DNA of 64,000 nucleotides. Source: an uncultured Bacteroidales bacterium (GTDB taxonomy: Bacteria; Bacteroidota; Bacteroidia; Bacteroidales; P3). Under the pieces are notes generated by a model. That model made no database searches. It was not told the DNA's origin and saw only the letters and a list, made by a program, of their open reading frames with translations. The stretch covers positions 1-64,000 of the forward strand of contig CALUHO010000004.1 of assembly GCA_944320465.1 (NCBI GenBank). The letters are read 5' to 3'. The position numbers and the translations under genes are program-made. Shown here piece after piece: positions 1 to 8,918 of this stretch; position 1 is the stretch's first letter; every line of letters starts with the position of its first letter.

Positions 1-182
1 ATCAGGTCTTTTAAATCCACCTGTAGGATAACAGCTATCTGCTGAAGGGTCTCCAGGTTTGGTTGAATCCTATTGCAAGCATATGCATTAACCATACTGA
101 AACTCTTGCCAAGTTGTTTAGCCAACCATGTTTGTGAAATGCCTTTTTCTGCCAATACTGCCTTTATCCTATTCAGTTTCAT
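1..182 (-). CDS. XRE-family HTH regulator, cut by window edge
   Basis: Reading the minus strand from an ATG at 182 gives at least 60 residues, beginning MKLNRIKAVLAEKG and continuing with ISQTWLAKQLGKS, a textbook Xre/Cro helix-turn-helix. It then runs through LETLQQIAVILQVDLKDL, the usual last helices of the domain. The gene runs off the left edge, so its full length and any C-terminal domain are unknown. It is divergent from the TIR-STAND gene at 278, with 95 bp between the two starts and two palindromes in that gap. I infer that it regulates this divergent promoter and possibly itself. The HTH call is secure; the regulatory target is inference. Confidence 0.8.
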   Translation of the reverse strand, partial: MKLNRIKAVLAEKGISQTWLAKQLGKSFSMVNAYACNRIQPNLETLQQIAVILQVDLKDL

Positions 183-201
183 ATTATGTCTTGATTGAAT
201 A

Positions 202-257
202 GTGCAAATATAGGGAATTATATTCGATAAATCGATTTATTTCCACTATATTTGCAC
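202..257. promoter_or_regulatory. Divergent promoter pair with nested palindromes
   Basis: A perfect 12-bp inverted repeat has arms GTGCAAATATAG (202-213) and CTATATTTGCAC (246-257). Each arm contains TATATTTG, a match to the Bacteroidota -7 consensus TAnnTTTG, reading outward: the right arm towards the TIR gene at 278, the left arm towards the HTH gene at 182. Between them is a perfect 14-bp palindrome, ATAAATCGATTTAT (227-240). The mirrored -7 boxes are seen directly; the central palindrome as HTH operator is inference. Confidence 0.6.
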
Positions 258-277
258 AAACCTAATCACATAATAAT

Positions 278-2548
278 ATGCAATCAACTTTGGCATTCAT
301 ATCTCACAGAAGTACTCAGAAGTCCTTCGTTAAAAAAATAGTAGATATAGTAAAACGGGACAACTGCATTGTTGATGAGTTCGATTTTTATCCTGCGACC
401 AAAACAATGGACGAAATAGTTCGAAATCTAAATCATGCACCGATTTTTGTTTTACTTATATCTCAAGACGCGCTCAAGTCTAATTGGGTGCAGTTTGAAA
501 TGTCGAAAGCTCGACAACTTTACGACTCAGGTAAAATTAAAGATTTTTTGCCTTATATAATTGACGAAGAGGTAAAATTGGAAGAGCTACCATTATGGAT
601 GACTCGAGACTGGAGTTTAAACGTAAAAATGATAACATCTCCGAAAATTATAGGTCAATTTATTATTGAGGCTCAACGAAAGATTCGTTGTAGTGAGAAT
701 AGTGCATATGGAAAGCTTATAAATACTTTTATCGGACGCAGCAATGAATTAGATGAATTTCAGAAGGCTATGTACGATAGTGTGCAAATGCCTCATCGCT
801 CATTAGTAGTATCTGGCAAACCTGGGAGTGGAAGAACGAGATTTATTCAGAAATGCATTCAGGATAGTAACGGATTATCATTTATTCCAGAAGGATTTCA
901 AATAAAGCTATCTCAAAAATCATATTTAGATAATTTTATTCTCCAATTGCATGAAGGTTTAGGGCTAAGCAGGGCTTCATGTGAGGATATTCTTAAATTA
1001 GATTATGAACATCAGATAGCTAAATCGGTATCTTACATTAATCGGATAATCAATGCTCACTCTTTTTTATTGATAGAGGATGAGATGAGTTTTGTGTTAT
1101 ATGATGGAACTATTTCTGAATGGGGAAAAAAGATTATATCCCATCCAGCCATGATCGATTCTTTAAAGATATTTATAAGTAGTAGAGTTAAACCTAGATA
1201 TTCAGAATTAAGAGCATATCCTCAAATAATTCACATAAATCTTTCTGGTTTTACAAAAGATGAACGCAAGCGCTTTTTTGTAAACTATTGTCGTTACTAT
1301 AATGTTCAAATAGAGGATAATGACGTTGAATATTTTATTGATAAACTCAAGTCCTCACCTCAGCAGCTTGAGCATGCTGTACTCGAAATTAAAAATAAAA
1401 ATGTAAAAACAGCGAAAAAGAATATTGATAGTCTTGTAGCAATTGGAGATGAAGTTTTTTCTAGAGTGATTAGTTGGTTTAAAGGAAATAATACAGCTCT
1501 TACTTTAGCGAAAGTGCTTTCAGAAGTTGATATGATAAGTTTCGAGTTATTAGAACAATTGTATGAGGAAGATTACCCAGAAATAGAACAACTAATAAAT
1601 CAGTTCGAATCATTATCCATTTTAAGTTTTTATGGTCCCGGTGGTAATAATATCAGTTTGGATGGGGGTGTGGCGGATTATATACGTAGAAGTAATTTGG
1701 AATTGGATTCTATAATGAAAAACCGTATTGAGGAAATAATTTGTAATAAGATAGATACTGTCGAAGATGATTTAGGTGAACTGTCAGTATTCTTGTATGA
1801 TTTACGGAAGCAGTTATTGTCGGGTAAAGGTGTTGCATATATCATGCCTTCCATTGTTATCAGTACAGTCATAGACCTTTATGATCGGGGGCGTTATGAA
1901 GAAGTGAGAAAGATTTGTTTACATGCTTTGGAAGATAGTTCAAGTTATACAGATGAACCTTTGCAGGAGTTGTATTATAGGTTATGCCAAGTTCTAGCTC
2001 GAATGAAAAATACAGATTTCTTTAAATACATTAATGAGATATATGATAAAAGTAGTAAAGACTTTCTTTTGGGATTTTACTATCGATATAAGGCAGATTA
2101 TCCTAGAGCAGAGGAGTATCTCCTTAAAGCTTTAGGCACCAATCCAAGTATGCAAGTTGCTAGACGTGAATTAGTAAATGTTTATTTGAATCAACGCGAA
2201 TATGAGAAAGCTCTCCCTTTAGCAAAAGAGAACTATAATAGTAAATCAACTAATCCATATCACATAGAAGCTTATTTTCGTTGTTTAGTAAATCATTATC
2301 CATGGGATACTGAAATAAAAGATGTGCTTAACTGCCTCCTTAAAGAGATGCACGAAAGCATTAGTAAACGTAAGGAGGAACTTTTAGCATCTATGCAATT
2401 GGAATACTTTATTAAATCCAGAAGTCATACCAAAATGGAAATAAAAGATAGGATACAAGAAACATTGGCTCAATATCCTGACTCGCCTCAAGTTTATAGG
2501 ATTAAAGAAGAATATGAGAATGATAAGAATAGATTTTGTGCCAATTAG
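278..2548 (+). CDS. TIR-STAND-TPR protein, probable anti-phage sensor/effector
   Basis: This 756-residue protein has three parts. Residues 1-130 resemble a TIR domain: a beta-strand LAFISHRS start and SQDALKSNWVQFE, where Glu74 sits at the position of the catalytic glutamate of NAD-cleaving TIRs. A STAND-type NTPase follows: FIGRSNELDEF (151-161), Walker A GKPGSGRT (180-187), Walker B SFLLIEDE (262-269) and an ISSR sensor-like motif near 299. The C-terminal third is helical with TPR-like repeats, clearest around 606-655 (DYPRAEEYLLKALG, then REYEKALPLAKENY). Related TIR-STAND proteins deplete NAD after sensing phage through the repeat domain; that role here is inference. The gene is AT-rich, lies beside a restriction operon and is divergent from an HTH gene. 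A helical KAP- or SIR2-type effector is excluded by the N-terminal motifs. Confidence 0.75.
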   Translation: MQSTLAFISHRSTQKSFVKKIVDIVKRDNCIVDEFDFYPATKTMDEIVRNLNHAPIFVLLISQDALKSNWVQFEMSKARQLYDSGKIKDFLPYIIDEEVKLEELPLWMTRDWSLNVKMITSPKIIGQFIIEAQRKIRCSENSAYGKLINTFIGRSNELDEFQKAMYDSVQMPHRSLVVSGKPGSGRTRFIQKCIQDSNGLSFIPEGFQIKLSQKSYLDNFILQLHEGLGLSRASCEDILKLDYEHQIAKSVSYINRIINAHSFLLIEDEMSFVLYDGTISEWGKKIISHPAMIDSLKIFISSRVKPRYSELRAYPQIIHINLSGFTKDERKRFFVNYCRYYNVQIEDNDVEYFIDKLKSSPQQLEHAVLEIKNKNVKTAKKNIDSLVAIGDEVFSRVISWFKGNNTALTLAKVLSEVDMISFELLEQLYEEDYPEIEQLINQFESLSILSFYGPGGNNISLDGGVADYIRRSNLELDSIMKNRIEEIICNKIDTVEDDLGELSVFLYDLRKQLLSGKGVAYIMPSIVISTVIDLYDRGRYEEVRKICLHALEDSSSYTDEPLQELYYRLCQVLARMKNTDFFKYINEIYDKSSKDFLLGFYYRYKADYPRAEEYLLKALGTNPSMQVARRELVNVYLNQREYEKALPLAKENYNSKSTNPYHIEAYFRCLVNHYPWDTEIKDVLNCLLKEMHESISKRKEELLASMQLEYFIKSRSHTKMEIKDRIQETLAQYPDSPQVYRIKEEYENDKNRFCAN

Positions 2549-2600
2549 ATATTGCTAAGAGGAATTTTGTTTCAATATATTATAATCGTTATACGCAATA

Positions 2601-2687
2601 TTTGTTTGTCTAACCATTCCTCCTATCGCTTCAGACCATCTCAGATAGCGTGGTTTGTTTGTCTAAACAATAATATAATTTAGACAA
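2601..2687. repeat. 13-bp direct repeat and 9-bp inverted repeat
   Basis: TTTGTTTGTCTAA occurs at 2601-2613 and again at 2654-2666. The second copy also forms one arm of an inverted repeat, TTGTCTAAA (2659-2667) against TTTAGACAA (2679-2687), with an 11-nt AT-rich spacer. It lies between the TIR gene and the structured element that follows. It could be an operator or promoter region for a transcript ending at 2877; no protein-coding reading is convincing here. Confidence 0.35.
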
Positions 2688-2689
2688 CT

Positions 2690-2877
2690 AATTGAAAGTG
2701 AGAATGAAACAATTTCTTCAACGAGGACGAATATTAGTTTGTAATACAATAATTTATTCTTTTGTCGACTTTCATCCGATGGTGAGAGGAGAGGGTTTGC
2801 AGGCAAGAATTTTCTCCCATCGGTTTGAATCTGTTAGTGTCCAAAGATGGCTTGTGGGTCATCTTTGGACTTTTTTT
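2690..2877 (+). ncRNA. Possible small RNA or leader ending in a terminator
   Basis: This stretch has no convincing ORF but shows two stem-loops in a row. The first pairs CCGATGG (2776-2782) with CCATCGG (2817-2823) and can extend inward after one mismatch. The second is the strong terminator at 2839. Two consecutive stems ending in a U-tract are the usual form of a small RNA or attenuator. No -7 box is obvious upstream, so it could equally be the 3' end of the TIR gene transcript. Boundaries at the 5' end are guessed. Confidence 0.25.
2839..2877 (+). terminator. Intrinsic terminator
   Basis: A perfect 11-bp stem pairs GTCCAAAGATG (2839-2849) with CATCTTTGGAC (2860-2870) around a 10-nt loop and is followed directly by seven T residues. 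It ends whatever transcript enters from the TIR side and insulates the downstream HTH-McrBC operon. Confidence 0.8.
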
Positions 2878-2879
2878 AT

Positions 2880-3155
2880 CCCATCCGGACGCATTTTGGG
2901 AAACGAGAGCAGGAGTTGGAGCAACTGACAGATGCTTTTATCGAAGGAACTCTTGCTGCAATTTTTTCAGGTGGCGGAGAGGTGGCGGCAACCCCGATTC
3001 CGACCTCCGTTGGGACGGCTGTAGACCGGATGAGGAGGAAGAGATATATCGAAGGAGATGCTTGTTATTTTCGATCGGAATGCTAAATAGCCAGAATGGA
3101 ATGAAAGGTTCTAAAAGAAAGTAATTTATGTAATCCTCATTTCACTTGTGTCTTT
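2880..3155. other. Gene-free stretch with a GC-rich patch
   Basis: No supported gene. Bases around 2960-3040 are clearly richer in G and C than the AT-rich flanks. One reading from an ATG at 2847 gives a protein-like run (LTDAFIEGTLAAIFSGGGE) but no recognisable family, and it starts inside the terminator. It is best read as a fragment of inserted or decayed DNA. Confidence 0.3.
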
Positions 3156-3189
3156 CTACATTTATGTGTATTTTTACACACGAATGTAG
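3156..3189. promoter_or_regulatory. 34-bp dyad, likely operator of the McrBC regulator
   Basis: Outer arms CTACATT (3156-3162) and AATGTAG (3183-3189) enclose inner arms TGTGTA (3165-3170) and TACACA (3175-3180) around a TTTT centre; only two base pairs in each arm fail. It ends 11 bp before the start of the small HTH gene at 3201, the classic place for an autoregulatory operator. Binding by that HTH protein is inference. Confidence 0.55.
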
Positions 3190-3200
3190 ATGAGTATTCT

Positions 3201-3410
3201 ATGGAAAAGAAAGAGTATAAAAATCGTATCCGGGTTGTCCTTGCTGAGAAGATGATCACAAATACCTATTTGGCTGAACAGCTTGGGGTATCAAAGATGA
3301 CAATAAGCCGGTGGTGTACTAATGCTACACAACCTAGTGCTCCGCAATTGATTGAAATTTCAAGGGTGCTGCAGTGTGAGTTAAGGGATTTGTATGAACC
3401 ATTTGAATAG
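3201..3410 (+). CDS. Small XRE-family regulator of the McrBC operon
   Basis: This 69-residue protein is essentially a bare Xre/Cro DNA-binding domain: TYLAEQLGVSKMTISRWC is the helix-turn-helix, and the C-terminus LQCELRDLYEPF resembles many C.protein-like controllers of restriction systems. Its stop overlaps the start of mcrB by 17 bp, so the two are translationally coupled. The large dyad at 3156-3189 directly upstream fits autoregulation. Control genes of this kind delay or limit restriction in a new host; that role here is inferred from position and size. Confidence 0.8.
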   Translation: MEKKEYKNRIRVVLAEKMITNTYLAEQLGVSKMTISRWCTNATQPSAPQLIEISRVLQCELRDLYEPFE

Positions 3411-5130
3411 AAAGGTTATGCTGGATTATTTAAAAATCGGAGATGTATCCGAGAATAGTCAAGTGAAAATCATTGACCAGGACAGATTGTGCTATAAAGT
3501 AGAATCACGAAGTAAAGGGGCTTACGGAGTCAGAACGATTTCGAAGAAATTATTGGAAGAATTTTATAGATTGTATCTGGAAAATCCTGATGTTACAGCA
3601 GATGAAGCCAGAAAATTATTGTGTGGCCAATCGGATATAGACAAGTATGAATATGGTTATGCCTCGACAGTTTTGCAAATGGCAAAAATGTTAGAGGTGA
3701 ATATGAAAAACAACGGTAAGGACTATCATGAAAGAACAAATTCTTGCCAAATAATCTATTATGGTGCTCCCGGAACCGGAAAATCCCACAGCGTGAAACG
3801 CGAAACTGAGATGTGGGAGAAGAATGGGCGGGTTGTAAGAACCACTTTTCATCCGGACAGTGATTACTCCACTTTTGTCGGGGCATACAAGCCAACAACG
3901 GAGAGCGTGCAAAGGTACGACATCTACAACAAGCCTATAACAAAAGATGGTCAACCTGTGATGGAGCAGATTATTACTTACGAATTTGTGGCACAGGCAT
4001 TCCTGCAAGCCTACGTAGATGCGTGGAAAAATAGAGAAGAACCGGAGTTCCTGGTAATCGAAGAAATTAACCGAGGCAACTGCGCACAAATTTTCGGAGA
4101 TTTGTTCCAATTGTTAGACAGAGGTGACGATGGCTATTCAGAATATTCTGTTCGTGCGGATAAGGATTTGCAAAAACACCTTACCAACGCTTTTGCTGAT
4201 GTTGTATTGGATGACTACCCGAAGGTGAAATCTGGTGAGGTTTTGATTTTGCCAAAAAATCTGTACCTCCGGGCAACGATGAACACCTCGGACCAAAGTC
4301 TGTTCCCGATAGATAGTGCATTTAAACGCCGCTGGAACTGGAAATATGTGCCGATTGCAAAGGGAAATGACAATGGTGTAGAGTTGAATTGGGAAATCGC
4401 GATTGACAGTGAAAAATACGATTGGTGGACATTTATTGAGACCATCAATAAGCATATCTTTGGTACAACTAATTCGGAGGACAAGCAGCTCGGATTTTTC
4501 TTTTGCAAGGCAAAGGATAATATAATAGATGCTGAAACTTTCGTAGGCAAGGTCATATTTTATCTATGGAACGATGTTTTCAAGAACTATGGATTTGATG
4601 GTTCCATCTTTGCGGACAAGGACGACATGGCGAATCCAAAACTTTCCTTTGATAAGTTCTATCTGCCAAATGGGAAGGTGAATAAGGATAAGATAAAAAT
4701 ATTCCTTACGAATCTTGAATTGGAACCAACAGATAACAGTATTGATCTCATTGATTCGAAAATAGAAATTAAAGTGAATGGGAATATTGCAAAATATATA
4801 AATGCCATTCCATATATGGCTATTGACGAATATGTTCGGTTGAATCCGCACAAGACAGCAGCAGAAGTAGTCAATATATGGAGTCCGTTCAAAAAATATT
4901 CAATGAGATCATGGATTGTTTGCAATAAACAAGAGCATGATGAAATGGCTCCCAAATATGCGAATTATTCTTATGAAATAAAATGTGCTGACGGACAATC
5001 TTTGTGGGTAAACAAAGACGGCTGGATGCATCATCCTAAAAATCCAAGTCTTCGTGATACTATTGCTGAGTTCGTTGAAGCTGTAAATGAAGCAGAATTA
5101 GGAATTACCATTACGGAAACAGCCATCTAA
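3394..5130 (+). CDS. mcrB: McrB-like AAA+ GTPase of a modification-dependent restriction system
   Basis: The 578-residue protein carries the McrB-type AAA+ core: Walker A GAPGTGKS (124-131), the Walker B region FLVIEEINRGN (219-229) followed by FGDLFQLLD, and the family signature MNTSDQS (296-302), the counterpart of the GTP-specific NTxD motif. An SAFKRRW run (308-314) supplies the arginine finger region. Residues 1-100 form a specificity domain I cannot assign. In McrBC systems this subunit recognises modified DNA, hydrolyses GTP and drives translocation that activates the nuclease subunit. The start overlaps the HTH gene; an ATG at 3418 is an alternative. The nuclease partner begins 2 bp after the stop. 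Confidence 0.9.
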   Translation: MNHLNRKVMLDYLKIGDVSENSQVKIIDQDRLCYKVESRSKGAYGVRTISKKLLEEFYRLYLENPDVTADEARKLLCGQSDIDKYEYGYASTVLQMAKMLEVNMKNNGKDYHERTNSCQIIYYGAPGTGKSHSVKRETEMWEKNGRVVRTTFHPDSDYSTFVGAYKPTTESVQRYDIYNKPITKDGQPVMEQIITYEFVAQAFLQAYVDAWKNREEPEFLVIEEINRGNCAQIFGDLFQLLDRGDDGYSEYSVRADKDLQKHLTNAFADVVLDDYPKVKSGEVLILPKNLYLRATMNTSDQSLFPIDSAFKRRWNWKYVPIAKGNDNGVELNWEIAIDSEKYDWWTFIETINKHIFGTTNSEDKQLGFFFCKAKDNIIDAETFVGKVIFYLWNDVFKNYGFDGSIFADKDDMANPKLSFDKFYLPNGKVNKDKIKIFLTNLELEPTDNSIDLIDSKIEIKVNGNIAKYINAIPYMAIDEYVRLNPHKTAAEVVNIWSPFKKYSMRSWIVCNKQEHDEMAPKYANYSYEIKCADGQSLWVNKDGWMHHPKNPSLRDTIAEFVEAVNEAELGITITETAI

Positions 5131-5132
5131 CT

Positions 5133-7268
5133 ATGCGCATCCTCATCGAAGAATATCAATACGAAGTGGCAGCCGTGAAAGACATCCTGCATGGCATTGA
5201 CCCATTGACTGACATTGAAGGCAAAGTTTCAATACACTATGTGGGCTATTATTACAACAGCCTCTTGAAAGACTGCGTATTCATTCTTCCCAAGGTGTTG
5301 CTTCGAGGAGGCGATAATCCGACGGACGGACCGGAGCTGGTATTCGGCAAGTATAAACCAGAAGATATTGCAAATCTTGATGAGAAGAATCCACTCTCTC
5401 AACAGGAGCGGGATTTCATCTACAAATTCGCAGTATGGATTTATCGGGCGATTGTAGTCTATAAAAATGACAAGCGAAATGACAGTTCCATTATATATCA
5501 TGCCCAAATAGCGCAAGTAAACAAAGGTCAGTGCAGGCTAAGTAATACATATTTGGACATACTGCTGTCGTTGCTACAGTTCAACCGGGAAAACCGGAAT
5601 TTTTTCTTTTTCATCTTGAAGAACCTTCATTCCGGTTTCAACAAGATCAATTGGATCCGGACAATAGGGACGACGACGGCTATCGTGCAAAGAAACTGTC
5701 CGGTCTATCTGAATCCTGTAAACAAGGAGAGGAAAATAAATTTCGATGAGGAGCTGCTGGTGATTTTCTTCTCTATATTGAATTATATTGGAGATACTTA
5801 TGGATTCTCTAAGGAGATAGATTGCCAGTTCGACTTGATTACAGGAAAGAGGTTCGAGACTTACCTAAAGGGTTATGGCAAGACAAGGCTTCTGCAAATC
5901 AAGTACAAATATTTTTCAGATAAGGCTCTGGAACTTTGGCATCTTTGCTTTGCTTTCTTTGATGAAGCGCGACAAGTGTTCATCAATACGGAACAGAAAG
6001 AATATTTGCTTGTCAAGAATTTTTATGTCGTATTTGAAGCCATCATTGATGAACTGATAGGAGACAAACCATTGCCGGATGGCATGGACAAAAGACAGGA
6101 AGACGGGAAGATTGTCGACCATCTGTTTACGGCTCAAAGTTTGATAGACAGGGAGGACAAACAGACCTATTACATAGGTGACAGCAAATATTATAAGATG
6201 GGGCATGAACTTGGTCCGGAGGCCGTTTACAAACAATACACATACGCCCGAAATGTGATACAGTGGAATCTGGATATCTTTAATAATGGCGGACAAGCAG
6301 ATTCCGGTGTGAAATTACGTGACGATGTGACTGAAGGATATAATATCATCCCCAATTTCTTTATCAGTGCAAAGGTCAGTGAGAGTTTCGATTACTCGGA
6401 CGACGGCATAGATAAGACTGATCGCAGGCACAACAAGCACAAAAAGATGCAGTTCAAGAACAGACTGTTTGACCGTGACACTTTATTGCTGTTCCACTAT
6501 GATGTGAACTTCCTTTTTGTGCTTTCATTGTACGCACGCGACAACACCTTGCAAAAAGCCAAATGGAAGCAGGAAATTAGGGACAAGTTCCGCAGAGAAA
6601 TACAGGAATGGTTGCAGACAGATTATGACTTCTACGCTATGCAGGCGCATCCTGGCGTTGATGCAAAAACGTACATCAAAGAACATTTTCAGGATGTGTT
6701 AGGAAAAATCTACACCCCATTCAAGAACGAAACAGTATTTTCCTTGGCTTTAGAATCGAAAAATCCGGAAAGTGAAGCAATAAGGACCGAATTGGGAAAG
6801 TATTTCTATATTAAAGAGCTTGCACTTGGAGACGATCCTATATCGGCCATTAATGCCGCCAAAGCAGAAGCTCATGCTATGATTCCAGCCGAGCCGTCAA
6901 AGGATGGTGTTCTCATGGTAATGATGGAAGACTATGATGCCAAGTCCGTTAAATTTGCTGATGGCCGCATTGCTATAGGTTTGAAGATGACGGATGAGTC
7001 TATGAGGATTCTGGAGAACATTCAATCTATTGGGTTCATCCTTTTCCATATAAGAAGAGATGAAGGACAGCATATGTTCGCCTTGACATCCTCTTGCGAA
7101 GTCCGTCCTCAAACCTCACTTGATGGCTCCCTTTATAGAAATATTAATACTGCCAATCTTTATTTGCTGGTTTCCTTTGACCCTTCTGCGGAATTGGAGT
7201 CATCTTCCATTCATTCTTCCAAGGTCCCCTGGACCAAGCAAACCAGATATGATGCACAATATGGATAA
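5133..7268 (+). CDS. mcrC: McrC/LlaJI-like nuclease subunit
   Basis: The 711-residue product starts MRILIEEYQYEV and continues as expected for the nuclease partner of McrB (McrC or LlaJI type). A PD-(D/E)XK core is visible: FEAIIDE (301-307), IVDH with Asp329, then YYIGDSKYYK with Asp350 and Lys352, and a trailing helix with YKQYTYA (367-372). The protein is much longer than E. coli McrC (about 350 residues), because of an N-terminal section and a roughly 300-residue C-terminal extension without recognisable motif. It is in an operon with mcrB, 2 bp apart. It probably cleaves DNA when activated by the AAA+ ring. McrC versus LlaJI assignment is not settled from sequence alone. Confidence 0.8.
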   Translation: MRILIEEYQYEVAAVKDILHGIDPLTDIEGKVSIHYVGYYYNSLLKDCVFILPKVLLRGGDNPTDGPELVFGKYKPEDIANLDEKNPLSQQERDFIYKFAVWIYRAIVVYKNDKRNDSSIIYHAQIAQVNKGQCRLSNTYLDILLSLLQFNRENRNFFFFILKNLHSGFNKINWIRTIGTTTAIVQRNCPVYLNPVNKERKINFDEELLVIFFSILNYIGDTYGFSKEIDCQFDLITGKRFETYLKGYGKTRLLQIKYKYFSDKALELWHLCFAFFDEARQVFINTEQKEYLLVKNFYVVFEAIIDELIGDKPLPDGMDKRQEDGKIVDHLFTAQSLIDREDKQTYYIGDSKYYKMGHELGPEAVYKQYTYARNVIQWNLDIFNNGGQADSGVKLRDDVTEGYNIIPNFFISAKVSESFDYSDDGIDKTDRRHNKHKKMQFKNRLFDRDTLLLFHYDVNFLFVLSLYARDNTLQKAKWKQEIRDKFRREIQEWLQTDYDFYAMQAHPGVDAKTYIKEHFQDVLGKIYTPFKNETVFSLALESKNPESEAIRTELGKYFYIKELALGDDPISAINAAKAEAHAMIPAEPSKDGVLMVMMEDYDAKSVKFADGRIAIGLKMTDESMRILENIQSIGFILFHIRRDEGQHMFALTSSCEVRPQTSLDGSLYRNINTANLYLLVSFDPSAELESSSIHSSKVPWTKQTRYDAQYG

Positions 7269-7337
7269 TAAATGGGTTATTATACTAGCAAGTATTAAGA
7301 CACTTCAGCACTAGATTTTGTGTAATATATAAAAATT

Positions 7338-8798
7338 GTGAATATGACATTCGAAGATTATAAGCGCCTCATTGCGGGTGACGAACATAGAATACTTGAG
7401 CTGAAGAAGAGCACAGGTGAATTAATTGATGGGATGCATACCGCATGTGCATTTTTAAATACTGATGGGGGCTGGCTGATTTTTGGAGTGACTCCAACTT
7501 CGTTAAAGATTGTCGGCCAACAAGTGACAGATACCACACAAAGGGAAATAGCGAATGCATTAAGCAAGTTGGAACCCGCTGTAAATGTTTTTGTTGACTA
7601 TGTGGAAGTTCCGGATTCTAAAGGGAATAAGCTTATCTGTATGCATTTTGACGGATATACGTTTGGTTGTAGACCATATACATATGATGGACGGCCATAT
7701 TATAAGGTTGAAAGCACAACGAGGGTTATGCCGCGAGAAATGTTTGAAGAGCGATTGAGAATGAGCAGACCATCTTTTTATTCGTGGGAACAGCAAATTG
7801 CATCCGGCATAAGTGTCAGTGATTTAAGTGAACAGCGAATACGTGGGGCAATCCGTCTTGGTGTTGAGGGTGGTCGAATAAATCCATCGGCAATGACTGA
7901 GCCAATTGAGATGGTTTTGGACAAATTACGGCTTTTATCTGATGGAAAACCCAATAATGGCGCATTAGCCTTATTCGGAACCAATATCAACGATACTAGG
8001 TTTAATTTGAGAATGGCTAGGTTCCGTGGTTCTGACAAAAACTAGTTCATTGATAATCAAAAAATAAAAGGAAACTTTTTTGATCTGCTTGATGCAGGGA
8101 TGTCATTCTTCTTTAAATGGCTTGCCCTAAGCGGAAAGATCGTCGGGTTATATCGGGAGGAACACCTTGAAATTCCATATGAGGCACTTAGGGAAGCTTT
8201 GATTAATGCCTTATGCCACCGTAATTATGAGCAATACAATATTTGCATCGGAATTGCTATATACGATGACCGCATTGAGATAGAAAGTCCCGGTAAATTC
8301 CCACCTCAGATTACTCCGGAAAATATAAAGCAGGAACATGGGTCATTCCCGCATAATCCTATCATGGCAGACTTCTTGTTCAAGACTACATTTTTGGAAA
8401 GTTGGGGATCTGGAGCAAGACGTATAATTGATACTTGTAAGGCTCAAGGTCTCCCGGAACCAACATGGGAAGAAAGAACAGGATATGTTGTATTGATTTT
8501 AAACAGGCCTTCCAAAGAAACATTGGAGCGGATAGGCAGCACTCAGGTTGGACCTAAGTTCGACCTAGGTTCAACCCAGGTTCGGTTGCTTGTAGAAATG
8601 TCTCCGGAAGGATATTTGTCCGTTCCGGAAATGATGAATTGCCTTGGGATTAAGAGTAGAAAGAATTTCAGGGAAAATTATTTGAACCCAGCTATTAGAG
8701 CAGGTGCAGTAGAAGCCAAGTATCCGGATTCTCCGTTTCACCCTAAGCAAAGGTACAAACTTACCAAAGCAGCATCTCTTTGGAAACAAAACCAATAA
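7338..8798 (+). pseudogene. AlbA_2/Schlafen-type ATP-binding protein, split by an in-frame amber codon
   Basis: Two ORFs, 7338-8045 and 8100-8798, are in the same frame, and the 18 codons between the stop and the second ATG continue the family sequence. The first half has the AlbA_2 (Schlafen) domain with LELKKSTGE and FLNTDGGWLIFGV. The second has the HATPase-like ALREALINALCHRNY and ESWGSGARRIIDTCK motifs, then a winged-helix end. The stop is TAG at 8043-8045 in SDKN-stop-FIDNQ. A Glu codon (GAG) with one base changed would restore a protein of about 486 residues. Family members are putative transcriptional regulators or helicase-like proteins, often in defence islands. It may be dead, or the TAG may be a sequencing error. 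Confidence 0.75.
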
Positions 8799-8918
8799 AT
8801 ATTCTTGCTCTAGGTATTTATTAATGTGTATGGACAAACTCACGAAAGAACAGAGGTGCCGTTGCATGTCCTAAATATAGCAATAAATCATAGTAATTTT
8901 TTTTGTATATAATAACTT

